Of a stretch of DNA of 64,000 bases, positions 28,919-35,980 are shown one piece after another. The notes under the pieces are model-generated. The model was not told the origin of the DNA. It made no database searches and saw nothing but the letters and a program-made list of their open reading frames with translations. Every line of letters starts with the position of its first letter. Within the stretch, counting starts at the first letter, position 1. This stretch comes from Aeromonas lacus (GTDB lineage Bacteria > Pseudomonadota > Gammaproteobacteria > Enterobacterales > Aeromonadaceae). A program made the translations under genes and the position numbers. Where the stretch lies: contig NZ_JRGM01000136.1 of assembly GCF_000764665.1 (NCBI RefSeq), positions 62,001 through 126,000 of the forward strand, in the 5' to 3' direction.

Positions 28919-29280
28919 AATGGATTTATCCACGGAATGGATAGCGGTTTCACAGTGGGATGCTGTGAGCACAGGATGTTTGGCATGGCGGGATGCCGTG
29001 GGTTCGCAAGAACTGGCAAGGGATTGAAAGATCAGGATGGTGACCATCTCCGGAGCGGGATGGGGTTGCGGGATGCAGGCTCCCCGGCACGATGGCAGGA
29101 TGCGGTCGGAACGGGTCAAACAGGCACACGCACATTCAGGAACGACCACAAGAAGGTCAGGATGACCATATAAAGATATGATGTGGCAACAAGTCGTCAT
29201 GGACGGGACAAAACAGACTGTTTTGCCATTCAGGATGATCCTCACACAGACATATCAAGGCAGCTTCGGCTGCCTTTTTT
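28919..29280 (+). ncRNA. CsrA-sequestering RNA, CsrB/CsrC family (first copy)
   Basis: About 362 nt with no real gene but 18 GGA triplets on the plus strand, many in CAGGATG or CGGGATG context and presented in hairpin loops. This is the hallmark of CsrB-type RNAs that sequester the translational regulator CsrA. A TTCG-loop terminator (AAGGCAGC/GCTGCC TTTTTT) closes it at 29257-29280. E. coli csrC lies in the same place, between yihA(engB) and yihI; size is like E. coli CsrB (369). An upstream UvrY/GacA-type box supports BarA/UvrY control. Whether to name it csrB or csrC is arbitrary from sequence. Confidence 0.88.
29257..29280 (+). terminator. terminator of first Csr RNA
   Basis: AAGGCAGC pairs with GCTGCCTT around a TTCG tetraloop, followed by a T run. 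Confidence 0.92.
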
Positions 29281-29497
29281 CTTATTGGGTCATTAACCCG
29301 ATCAGCCTTTCTGTGTCAAAATACCAGCAATATGCCCAGAGGATACCGATCCTGCGGTGTTCAGTGGCCCTAAAGGGCCGGATTGATGCGGGATCCTGCT
29401 GATGTTCCGGTTTCACTGTTCCCCAGAATTGCATCCCGCCGGGTGAGATCATCCCGGAGTCGGGCTCAATCCAGTTATTTTTCGGAGTTATCCATTC

Positions 29498-30079
29498 ATG
29501 TCTGCCAAACAACCCAATCGCAAGCCTGCTGGCAAGCGCAAAGAATCAGAAGCCAGTGCTCAGGAAGGTCGTGAGCGGAAACGTGCGGCCAAGCGCAAGG
29601 GCTTGAAAGCGGGCTCTCGCCAGCAAGTCGAGCAGCAGAAAGGCAAGTCAGCCGGCAAACAGGCCAAGGATCCGCGTATCGGCTCACGCAAGCCGGTCGC
29701 GTTGATTGTTGAAGAGAAGGGCACCAAGTCCACCGTATCCAAGGCGGTAAAAGAGAAGAAGCTGGTGATGACTCCGGAGCAGGAGCTGGCATCCATCGAG
29801 AATGATGACCGTCTCAATGATTTGCTGGATCGTCTCGATGCCGGTGAAACTCTGGAGGCGGCTGAGCAGGCCTGGGTTGACCAGCGGGTTGATCGTTATC
29901 AGGAGCTGATGGATGAGCTCGGCATCATCGACAACGACGATGATGAAGAGGCTGACGAAGCCTTCGAGGAGAGCGACTATGAAGAGTCGTTCCAGCCGGC
30001 TTCCGAAGATGAGTTGTGGGATCGCTTTACCCAGGTCGATTATCAGCCCGAGACCAAGCCTGAGCCGAAGAAGAAGTGA
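29498..30079 (+). CDS. yihI: Der GTPase-activating protein YihI
   Basis: A 193-residue highly charged protein. E. coli YihI activates the GTPase Der (EngA) and negatively influences ribosome maturation. The N-terminal 85 residues are basic and Lys/Arg/Gln-rich (RKRAAKRKGLKAGSR). The conserved central part runs from TPEQELASIENDDRLNDLLD to RYQELMDELGI. The C-terminus is strongly acidic and ends in a Lys-rich tail. The order Csr RNA-yihI-hemN is the E. coli order. Its stop overlaps the next gene's ATG by one base. Confidence 0.92.
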   Translation: MSAKQPNRKPAGKRKESEASAQEGRERKRAAKRKGLKAGSRQQVEQQKGKSAGKQAKDPRIGSRKPVALIVEEKGTKSTVSKAVKEKKLVMTPEQELASIENDDRLNDLLDRLDAGETLEAAEQAWVDQRVDRYQELMDELGIIDNDDDEEADEAFEESDYEESFQPASEDELWDRFTQVDYQPETKPEPKKK

Positions 30080-30531
30080 TGAGTGGATCGATGCTGGCCG
30101 CCCTGTCGGGCGGCCTGATTTTGTCCGGGCTGGCCATTTATGCAGGTATGCTGCTGGCCAGACTCCGGCGCCAGCAGGTGATGCAGTGGCAGGCCATTGC
30201 AGCTCGCAATGAACGAATCCTGGAGAGCGTGCGGGTCATTGCCCATGCGGTGCAGGAGGGGCAGTGCGACTACTCCGAAGGAGCCATTCGGCTGACCAAT
30301 CTGCTGGATGCTCTGCAGATCAAGGATGGGCGCCCTTTTGCCAGCGAATTTCCCGGTCTCTACGGGTTATACGAGAAGGTGAAGGATATGCCGACCCATG
30401 AGGCGCGGCGTGCACTCAAGCGCAATGAAGTGATGAAGATGGATCTCGAGCGCAGCGGTTATGAGGCCGAGCTGGAAGCCCAGATCCTCAAGGATGTGGC
30501 ACAACTGAAGGATTTTCAGTTAAGCCGATAA
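30079..30531 (+). CDS. DUF2489 family protein
   Basis: A 150-residue protein with one N-terminal membrane segment (about residues 8-27) followed by a helical cytoplasmic domain of the DUF2489 family. Recognisable family features are a basic stretch after the helix (RLRRQQ), the ESVRVIAHAVQEGQCDYSEGAIRL segment and the conserved YEKVKDMPTHEARR stretch near 95-108. The ATG overlaps the yihI stop (TGATG). No function is established; it lies between yihI and hemN in related genomes as well, which suggests coexpression. Confidence 0.78.
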   Translation: MSGSMLAALSGGLILSGLAIYAGMLLARLRRQQVMQWQAIAARNERILESVRVIAHAVQEGQCDYSEGAIRLTNLLDALQIKDGRPFASEFPGLYGLYEKVKDMPTHEARRALKRNEVMKMDLERSGYEAELEAQILKDVAQLKDFQLSR

Positions 30532-30562
30532 GCCATTGATAACAAAAAGAGAGGAAGCGAGC

Positions 30563-31936
30563 GTGCAAGCAGGACAGATTGTGTGGGATCAGGCCCTGAT
30601 CGAAAAATATAACTACAGCGGCCCGAGATATACCTCCTATCCCACGGCACTGGAGTTCAACGAGAACTTCGGTTACCCGGATTTTGTTCGCGCTGCCGGG
30701 CAGTATCCCGAGCGTCATCTTTCTCTCTACGTTCACATCCCCTTCTGCCATAAACTCTGTTACTACTGTGGCTGCAACAAGGTCATAACCCGTCATCAGC
30801 ACAAGGCTGACGAGTACCTCGACTATCTCGAACGGGAGATCAAGGCGCAGGCTCCGCTATTCAAACAGCGGCTGGTTACCCAGCTGCACTGGGGCGGTGG
30901 CACTCCTACCTATCTCAATGAAAGCCAGACCCGGCGTCTGATGGCCATGCTGCGTGAGCACTTCCATTTTGCCGATGAAGGCGAATTCAGTATCGAAGTC
31001 GATCCGCGCGAGATAGAACTTTCGATGCTGGATGTGTTGCGAGCAGTCGGTTTTAACCGTATCAGTCTCGGCGTGCAGGACTTCAACAAGGATGTGCAGG
31101 TTGCCGTAAATCGCGAGCAGGATAACGACTTCATTCGTGCCATGCTGGAACGAGCCAGAGAGCTGGGCTTTCGTTCAACCAACCTTGACCTTATCTATGG
31201 TCTGCCGCATCAGAACAGGGAGAGCTTCCACCATACGCTGGAAGAGGTGCTCAAAACAGATCCGGCGCGCCTCTCCATCTTCAACTATGCCCATCTACCC
31301 AGCCGCTTTGCTGCGCAGCGCAAGCTGAAGGAAGAGGATATGCCTGCTCCGCAGGAGAAGCTGGCCATGTTGCAGGGGACTATCGAGTTCCTTACCGGTC
31401 GCGGTTACCAGTTCATCGGCATGGATCACTTTGCCAAGCCGGATGATGAGCTGGCTGTGGCACAACGCGAAGGCAAGCTGCATCGCAACTTCCAGGGCTA
31501 TACCACCCAGGGGGATTGTGATCTGCTTGGGCTGGGCGTCTCCTCCATCAGCATGATCGGCGATGCCTATTCGCAGAATCAGAAAGAGCTCAAAACCTAT
31601 TACGCTCAGGTTGAGGAGTTGGGGCATGCGCAATGGAAAGGGTGCTCGCTGAATCAGGATGACCTGATCCGTCGTGAAGTGATCAAGCGGCTTATCTGCG
31701 ACTTTCGTTTGAACTTCGCCACCATTGAGCAGACATTTGGCTTGGATTTCAAAGAGTACTTCGCCGAGGATCTCAAGCTGCTACAGACCTTTATCGACGA
31801 TGGGCTGGTGCGTATGACGGATTCGGGGCTCGAGGTATCTTCCACAGGGCAGCTGTTGATCCGCAATATCTGCATGTGCTTCGACCTCTACCTGCGCAAC
31901 AAGGCTCGCCAGCAGCAGTTCTCTCGCGTTATATAA
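30563..31936 (+). CDS. hemN: oxygen-independent coproporphyrinogen III dehydrogenase HemN
   Basis: A 457-residue radical SAM enzyme performing the oxygen-independent decarboxylation of coproporphyrinogen III. Cys62, Cys66 and Cys69 in CHKLCYYCGC bind the [4Fe-4S] cluster, with Cys71 next to them as in E. coli. GGGTPTYL and the C-terminal LLIRNICMCFD are conserved. I chose the GTG at 30563 with GAGAGGAAG upstream, giving exactly the E. coli length and N-terminus (QIVWDQALIEKYNYSGPRY). An upstream ATT/ATG extension is not conserved. Pairs functionally with aerobic hemF at 24.4 kb. Confidence 0.96.
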   Translation: MQAGQIVWDQALIEKYNYSGPRYTSYPTALEFNENFGYPDFVRAAGQYPERHLSLYVHIPFCHKLCYYCGCNKVITRHQHKADEYLDYLEREIKAQAPLFKQRLVTQLHWGGGTPTYLNESQTRRLMAMLREHFHFADEGEFSIEVDPREIELSMLDVLRAVGFNRISLGVQDFNKDVQVAVNREQDNDFIRAMLERARELGFRSTNLDLIYGLPHQNRESFHHTLEEVLKTDPARLSIFNYAHLPSRFAAQRKLKEEDMPAPQEKLAMLQGTIEFLTGRGYQFIGMDHFAKPDDELAVAQREGKLHRNFQGYTTQGDCDLLGLGVSSISMIGDAYSQNQKELKTYYAQVEELGHAQWKGCSLNQDDLIRREVIKRLICDFRLNFATIEQTFGLDFKEYFAEDLKLLQTFIDDGLVRMTDSGLEVSSTGQLLIRNICMCFDLYLRNKARQQQFSRVI

Positions 31937-31962
31937 GTTTTTGTTTGCAGCTCAGAAAACAG

Positions 31963-31991
31963 AAAAGGGCGCCATCAGTGGCGCCCTTTTC
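31963..31991 (+). terminator. hemN terminator
   Basis: AAAAGGGCGCC (31963-31973) pairs with GGCGCCCTTTT (31980-31990) around ATCAGT. Confidence 0.9.
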
Positions 31992-32079
31992 ATATGTAGT
32001 GTGCTTGAACTGTGACTTAGGGAGGTTTTGGCAAGAAGGCGCTGCGATGAGGCAAGCAATTGCACAGTGAAACGCAGAT

Positions 32080-32353
32080 AAAAAGATGGGGGCGACTTGC
32101 GTCGCCCCCGGTAGTCGTATCGCTCTAATCCTTGAACGAAGTTGCTCCCTGCAATCCCTGACTGTTTACCTCTTCCTTTAGGTTTCCCCTTCCCAATCCT
32201 TTGGGGTGTCCTTTAGCCATCTTGGCCTGACGAGTCATCCTTTCCCGCCGCACTTTCTCCGTCCTGGGAGGTGTCCTTTGCCACGTCCTGTGACTAGTCC
32301 ATTTGCCCAACCCTGGCAGCCAGTCTTCCTGACCGACTTCATTGCGTCCGTGC
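32080..32353 (-). ncRNA. CsrA-sequestering RNA, CsrB/CsrC family (second copy)
   Basis: On the minus strand this 274-nt stretch holds 17 GGA triplets, mostly as AAGGA, CAGGA and AAGGG, spaced about every 15 bases, and ends in a perfect GGGGGCGAC/GTCGCCCCC terminator with a U tract (32109 down to 32080). A -10 box TATAGT (32366-32361) and a TTGTCG box 16 bases ahead place the start near 32353. A UvrY/GacA-type box lies about 205 bases upstream. The 76-codon frame it overlaps has low-complexity Lys/Arg/Gly content and is an artefact of the repeats. Likely redundant partner of the first copy. Confidence 0.82.
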
Positions 32354-32360
32354 ATGAGTA

Positions 32361-32388
32361 ACTATAAGGATTTTCCGAGAGGCGACAA
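32361..32388 (-). promoter_or_regulatory. promoter of second Csr RNA
   Basis: Reading the minus strand, TTGTCG, a 16-base spacer and TATAGT (complement of 32361-32366) form a plausible sigma-70 promoter with a start near 32353. Confidence 0.55.
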
Positions 32389-32553
32389 TGGCAAGTTGGA
32401 AAACGTTTTTGTGTTGATAGTTAACGAAAGCAATCTCTTTCGATTTATTTGATATAAAACATTGTGTTATTGAAATTTACTACTGTTTTTAAGACGTTAT
32501 CTTCCGATTATTTCGAGAACATTTTGAGCTTATTGCTCACATCTTTAATGGCT

Positions 32554-32563
32554 GATCTCTTAC
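32554..32563 (-). promoter_or_regulatory. UvrY/SirA (GacA)-type box upstream of second Csr RNA
   Basis: GATCTCTTAC on the plus strand (GTAAGAGATC in the orientation of the RNA) matches the right half of the known UvrY operator exactly. It lies about 205 bases upstream of the predicted RNA start. The same ten bases occur at 28755-28764 ahead of the first Csr RNA. Confidence 0.65.
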
Positions 32564-32658
32564 GCGGCATTATGGTTGCTGTGGAAACAAATATGTCGTC
32601 CTGATGGTGATGTCTTTCACCAACAGGAAAAGGGGAACTTGAGCAAGAAAAGGCGGGG

Positions 32659-33027
32659 TCAGGAGCGCTGATTGAGGCGTTCGTATATGGTCTGCCGCTC
32701 TTCAGGGCTGAGCGATGAGAAGTAGTGAGTAAAGAGGCGCAGCAGCAGAGATTTGTTCATGCCGTCCTGCTGGGTCAGATTACCCAACTCATCGATGGCG
32801 ACGGTACTCATGGAGAAGGTCGCCTTCTTGTAACTGGGCTTGAGGTGTTCACCGCTCTCGATGAAGGCCAGTGCCGTCAGGGCTTCGTCCCGGTGCAGGC
32901 TCAGCTCCAGACTGACGACCTTGGGCTTGCCTTTGGCGTAGAACTCCGCATCTTCGATAAACTCGTCGACGGTAAAGTTCTTCTGGTGATGAAGCTGGTG
33001 CTTCTTCTTCAGATCGGCCAGACCCAT
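32659..33027 (-). CDS. ParA-partner hypothetical protein
   Basis: A 122-residue protein encoded one base after the parA-like stop, so the two are co-translated. It begins MGLADLKKKHQLHHQKNFTVDEFIED, with a basic helix, then an alternating hydrophobic segment, and ends PEERQTIYERLNQRS. No family is recognised. Position behind a ParA ATPase suggests an adaptor or DNA-binding partner (ParB-like in role, not in sequence). The longer upstream frame (start 33090) overlaps parA and has no ribosome site. Confidence 0.65.
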   Translation of the reverse strand: MGLADLKKKHQLHHQKNFTVDEFIEDAEFYAKGKPKVVSLELSLHRDEALTALAFIESGEHLKPSYKKATFSMSTVAIDELGNLTQQDGMNKSLLLRLFTHYFSSLSPEERQTIYERLNQRS

Positions 33028-33028
33028 C

Positions 33029-33676
33029 TCATACCCCCACTTGCAGGAACTCTTTGGCGATGGCACGGATCTCTTCGGCGGATTTGCCATCCGGCTCGAT
33101 CTCCATCACCGACAACCCCTTCTCCTCGCTGTCGTCGTAGACGTTGCGGCCATAGGTGATGGCATTGAGCACATCTACCCCAAAGGAGGAGCAAACCTCT
33201 TTCGCTTCAAGAATCCGTTTCACCTGATTGGGCAGGGAAGGGCACTGGGTCAGCACCACAGCCGCATTGAGGGTCGGGTTGACCATCTTGCAGGTGGTGA
33301 TGAGATCTTCCATATGGGGCAGGGTCTTGAGATCCCGACGTTTGGGGCGCAGCGGTATAAGAGCGTGGGTGGCGACTGCCATGGTAGAACGTAGCGCCCG
33401 GTTGTCTTGTCCACCACAGTCAACGATGACGTAGTCGTAGCGGTTTTTCAGGCTGAGCAGGTCGTTGCGGATATTGCCGTAGAGCTGGACGCAGTTGATT
33501 TGTGGCAGTTCCGGATTGTCGTTGCGCTCCTGGATCCAGTCGGAGGTGGTGCGCTGGGGATCGCAGTCGACCAGCAAAACTTCCCCCTGAAACTGGGATC
33601 TGAGGTAGACCGCCAGATTTTGCGCCAGGCAGCTCTTGCCACTCCCTCCTTTTTCTCCGCCCACCAACAAGATCAT
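33029..33676 (-). CDS. ParA/MinD-like ATPase
   Basis: A 215-residue P-loop ATPase of the ParA/MinD superfamily. The deviant Walker A KGGSGKS is at residues 9-15 with the signature Lys9, Walker A' LLVDCDPQRTTSDW near 34-47 and Walker B YVIVDCGGQD near 83. It lacks an N-terminal HTH, like short chromosomal or cargo-positioning ParAs. Paired with a small downstream gene of unknown family; no chemotaxis, carboxysome or plasmid genes adjoin. It may be an orphan positioning system or a relic of a plasmid partition locus. Confidence 0.85.
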   Translation of the reverse strand: MILLVGGEKGGSGKSCLAQNLAVYLRSQFQGEVLLVDCDPQRTTSDWIQERNDNPELPQINCVQLYGNIRNDLLSLKNRYDYVIVDCGGQDNRALRSTMAVATHALIPLRPKRRDLKTLPHMEDLITTCKMVNPTLNAAVVLTQCPSLPNQVKRILEAKEVCSSFGVDVLNAITYGRNVYDDSEEKGLSVMEIEPDGKSAEEIRAIAKEFLQVGV

Positions 33677-33771
33677 GACGTTCCCCTATCCATGAGAAAA
33701 CCGCTGTTTTCAGTATAGGAGGGGCTGCTCTCATAACAAGGCAGGAGGTGGTTTGCCTCCCGCCCAATCTA

Positions 33772-33948
33772 TCAGTAGTGCTGACTACCGCCGCTGGAGC
33801 GGCACACATAGTCGGGTACCAGCGTCTGGGGAGCCTTGTCGACATGGCATACCACCATGGGCATGGCCGGGGCTCCTTCTGCCTGCGTGAGGCTGGGTAC
33901 GAGAGGCAGCAACAGGGTTGCGAACAGCAGCATGGACTTCATTTTCAT
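33772..33948 (-). CDS. small exported protein
   Basis: A 58-residue protein with a 20-residue signal peptide (MKMKSMLLFATLLLPLV, ending TQA) and a short mature part containing two Cys (VVCHVD and DYVCRSS) that could form a disulfide. The ATG at 33948 has AAGGAG seven bases upstream; the longer in-frame start has none. No family recognised. A CRP-core palindrome is located 29 bases upstream of the start. Confidence 0.6.
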   Translation of the reverse strand: MKMKSMLLFATLLLPLVPSLTQAEGAPAMPMVVCHVDKAPQTLVPDYVCRSSGGSQHY

Positions 33949-33976
33949 AACAACTCCTTGGTAACACCATTCATAC

Positions 33977-33990
33977 GTGATCTGGATCAC
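33977..33990 (-). promoter_or_regulatory. CRP/FNR-type palindrome
   Basis: GTGATC-TG-GATCAC is a perfect inverted repeat that contains the CRP core GTGA-N6-TCAC. It lies 29 bases upstream of the small exported protein start and far (over 700 bases) from arcA, so the former is the likelier target. FNR sites have TTGAT-N4-ATCAA, which fits less well. Confidence 0.55.
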
Positions 33991-34383
33991 TTTTTGAGTT
34001 AAGCCGAGGTTCGACCCAGCGCAAGGAAGAGCGAATAAATTCAGCCAATGAAAAAACTCTCAAAATGAACCTGACGTCAGGCTCTGAATGTCTGGCGGCC
34101 AAGATGCTGACTTTGTGCATATTAATGAGCAACAGATAGCTGGGCGGTAATGATATGAGCCGCAGTGCGACCAAGCTGGCGTGAATGCCATGATCTGGGA
34201 CAAGAAAACAATTATGCAGAGTGAGAAGGATGGGTGACTTTTTATTTATTGGTTAGAGGCGATGAGAGGGTGACATTATTCATAATAGTGCATGGTAAAT
34301 TCACAGAATATTTTTGATTTAATTTAACCAATTGAAATTAATGATATTGTCTTTTTGTTTCTATCCATTTTGAGAGTGACGCC

Positions 34384-34497
34384 ATGAATGAAATGGCTTT
34401 CAATATGAAATATAAAGGGCTTTTTTTAAGTATGTATGCGGGCTTGGTGAATAAGAGAATGTGGGATCTGTTACCCCTATCAAAGATCTTTTCATGA
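34384..34497 (+). CDS. possible 37-residue leader or small protein upstream of arcA
   Basis: ATG at 34384 with GAGAGTGACG upstream opens a frame (MNEMAFNMKYKG...) of 37 codons ending TGA at 34497. It is AT-rich, unlike the genome, and has no recognised family. It lies about 200 bases upstream of arcA and could be a leader peptide or a chance frame. Confidence 0.22.
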   Translation: MNEMAFNMKYKGLFLSMYAGLVNKRMWDLLPLSKIFS

Positions 34498-34507
34498 ATT
34501 TATTCAG
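34492..34507 (+). promoter_or_regulatory. possible ArgR half-sites upstream of arcA
   Basis: TCATGAATTTATTCAG contains TGAAT and ATTCA, the arms of the ARG box (TGAAT-N4-ATTCA), but with two bases between instead of four. TGAATGTGATCAAT follows about ten bases on. Tandem imperfect ARG boxes would fit control of arcA by the ArgR encoded at 39.6 kb. Evidence is weak. Confidence 0.35.
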
Positions 34508-34639
34508 TTCTGGGTGAATGTGATCAATCTCTAAGTTTGCAGTGATTGGCAGGTCTAACCTCGGTCTCGAAAGGCAAGGGCAGGATAGAACATAAGCCGA
34601 TTACCCTACATAAAGAATATCCCGCCTTAGCCACGAGCA

Positions 34640-34660
34640 TGAATAGAAGGAATCTATTCA
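34640..34660 (+). repeat. inverted repeat in the arcA leader
   Basis: TGAATAGA-N5-TCTATTCA is a perfect 8-bp inverted repeat ending 38 bases before the arcA ATG. Its ends read TGAAT and ATTCA, but they are 11 bases apart, longer than in a single ARG box. It may be an operator or an mRNA hairpin. Confidence 0.6.
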
Positions 34661-34697
34661 ATCACTCGCAGGGACCACTGCTAGACGGAATATAATC

Positions 34698-35918
34698 ATG
34701 AGCAAATTTTATGTAGGTTCTGAAGTTGGCCAATTGCGCCGTGTCATGTTGCACCGCCCCAACCTCAGTCTGAAGCGTCTGACCCCTTCCAACTGCCAGG
34801 ATCTGCTGTTCGATGACGTCCTGTCTGTTGAACGCGCCGGTCAGGAGCACGACAAATTCGCTCAGGTACTGCGCGATCAGAATGTCGAAGTTTTCCTGCT
34901 GACCAATCTGCTGGCCGAGACCCTGGATGTGCCGGAAGCCAAAACCTGGCTGCTGCAACATCAGGTCTCCGACTATCGCCTCGGTTCTTCTTTTGCCAAC
35001 GACGTGCGCTGCTTCCTGGCTGACATGCCGCACCGCGAACTGGCCCGCATTCTCTCCGGCGGCCTGACCTACTCCGAGATGCCCTACAGCGGCGTCAACA
35101 TGGTAGTAGGCATGCACGCACCGACCGATTTCATCATCGAGCCGCTGCCCAACCATCTCTTTACCCGTGACACATCCTGCTGGGTTTACGGTGGCGTCTC
35201 CATCAACCCGATGGCCAAACAGGCTCGTCGCCGTGAAACCAACCATGTGAAGGCCATCTACCGCTGGCACCCGATGTTTGCCGGTCAGGACTTCATCAAG
35301 TACTTCGGTGACGAGGAGCGCGACTACGACAACTCCACCATCGAGGGTGGCGACGTACTGGTTATCGGCCGCGGCGCCGTGCTGATCGGCATGTCCGAGC
35401 GCACCACCCCGCAAGGTGTCGAGCACTTGGCTCGCAGCCTGTTCAAACATGGTCAGGCCAAGCAGGTCATCGCCATGGAGCTGCCGAAACACCGCAGTTG
35501 CATGCACCTGGATACCGTCATGACCCACATGGATGTCGACACCTTCTCCGTCTATCCGGAAGTCATCCGCAAGGACGTGCAGTGCTGGAGCCTGACTCCG
35601 GGCGGTGCTACCGGCATGAACATCAAGGAAGAGGGTTACTTCGTCACCGCTATCGAGAAAGCACTGGGCGTAGATCAGCTGAAGATCATCACCACTGGTG
35701 GTGACAGCTTCGAAGCCGAACGCGAGCAGTGGAACGATGCTAACAACGTGCTGACCGTACGTCCCGGCGTGGTGGTGGGTTACGAGCGCAATACCTACAC
35801 CAACGAGAAATACGACAAGGCCGGTATCACAGTTCTCTCCATCCCGGGTGACGAACTGGGACGTGGCCGCGGCGGCGCACGCTGCATGAGCTGCCCGATG
35901 GAACGCGACAGCATCTGA
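34698..35918 (+). CDS. arcA: arginine deiminase
   Basis: A 406-residue amidinotransferase-fold enzyme hydrolysing L-arginine to citrulline and ammonia, first step of the ADI pathway that yields ATP anaerobically. Conserved motifs include FTRDTS near 158, EGGDVLVIG near 220, the catalytic His region SCMHLDTVM near 270 and the nucleophile Cys396 in GGARCMSCP. Start ATG 34698 is preceded by ACGGAAT. It begins the arcA-arcC-arcB-carrier cluster, followed by arcC after 62 bases. ADI genes are typically induced by arginine and low oxygen. Confidence 0.96.
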   Translation: MSKFYVGSEVGQLRRVMLHRPNLSLKRLTPSNCQDLLFDDVLSVERAGQEHDKFAQVLRDQNVEVFLLTNLLAETLDVPEAKTWLLQHQVSDYRLGSSFANDVRCFLADMPHRELARILSGGLTYSEMPYSGVNMVVGMHAPTDFIIEPLPNHLFTRDTSCWVYGGVSINPMAKQARRRETNHVKAIYRWHPMFAGQDFIKYFGDEERDYDNSTIEGGDVLVIGRGAVLIGMSERTTPQGVEHLARSLFKHGQAKQVIAMELPKHRSCMHLDTVMTHMDVDTFSVYPEVIRKDVQCWSLTPGGATGMNIKEEGYFVTAIEKALGVDQLKIITTGGDSFEAEREQWNDANNVLTVRPGVVVGYERNTYTNEKYDKAGITVLSIPGDELGRGRGGARCMSCPMERDSI

Positions 35919-35980
35919 TGAGACGGCGTGGCGCTGGCAGAAGTTGGCGCCACACAGAACCAAACTCGAGATTAACCACT

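Larger units (their letters stand above)
33949..34697. other. long AT-rich regulatory gap upstream of arcA
   Basis: 749 bases between the small exported protein and arcA. It contains a CRP-core palindrome near 33984, a 37-codon candidate frame (34384-34497), TGAAT/ATTCA half-sites at 34492-34507 and near 34515, and a longer inverted repeat at 34640-34660. AT content is much higher than the surroundings from 34200 to 34540. The arcA promoter is expected in the second half. Confidence 0.5.

Noticed and set aside
28937-29173. 78-codon plus-strand frame
   Set aside because: Lies within the GGA-repeat region of the first Csr RNA; no ribosome binding site and no conserved motif.
32125-32355. 76-codon minus-strand frame
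   Set aside because: Its Lys/Gly/Arg-rich content arises from repeated AAGGA/GGA motifs; promoter, terminator and UvrY-type box support an RNA instead.
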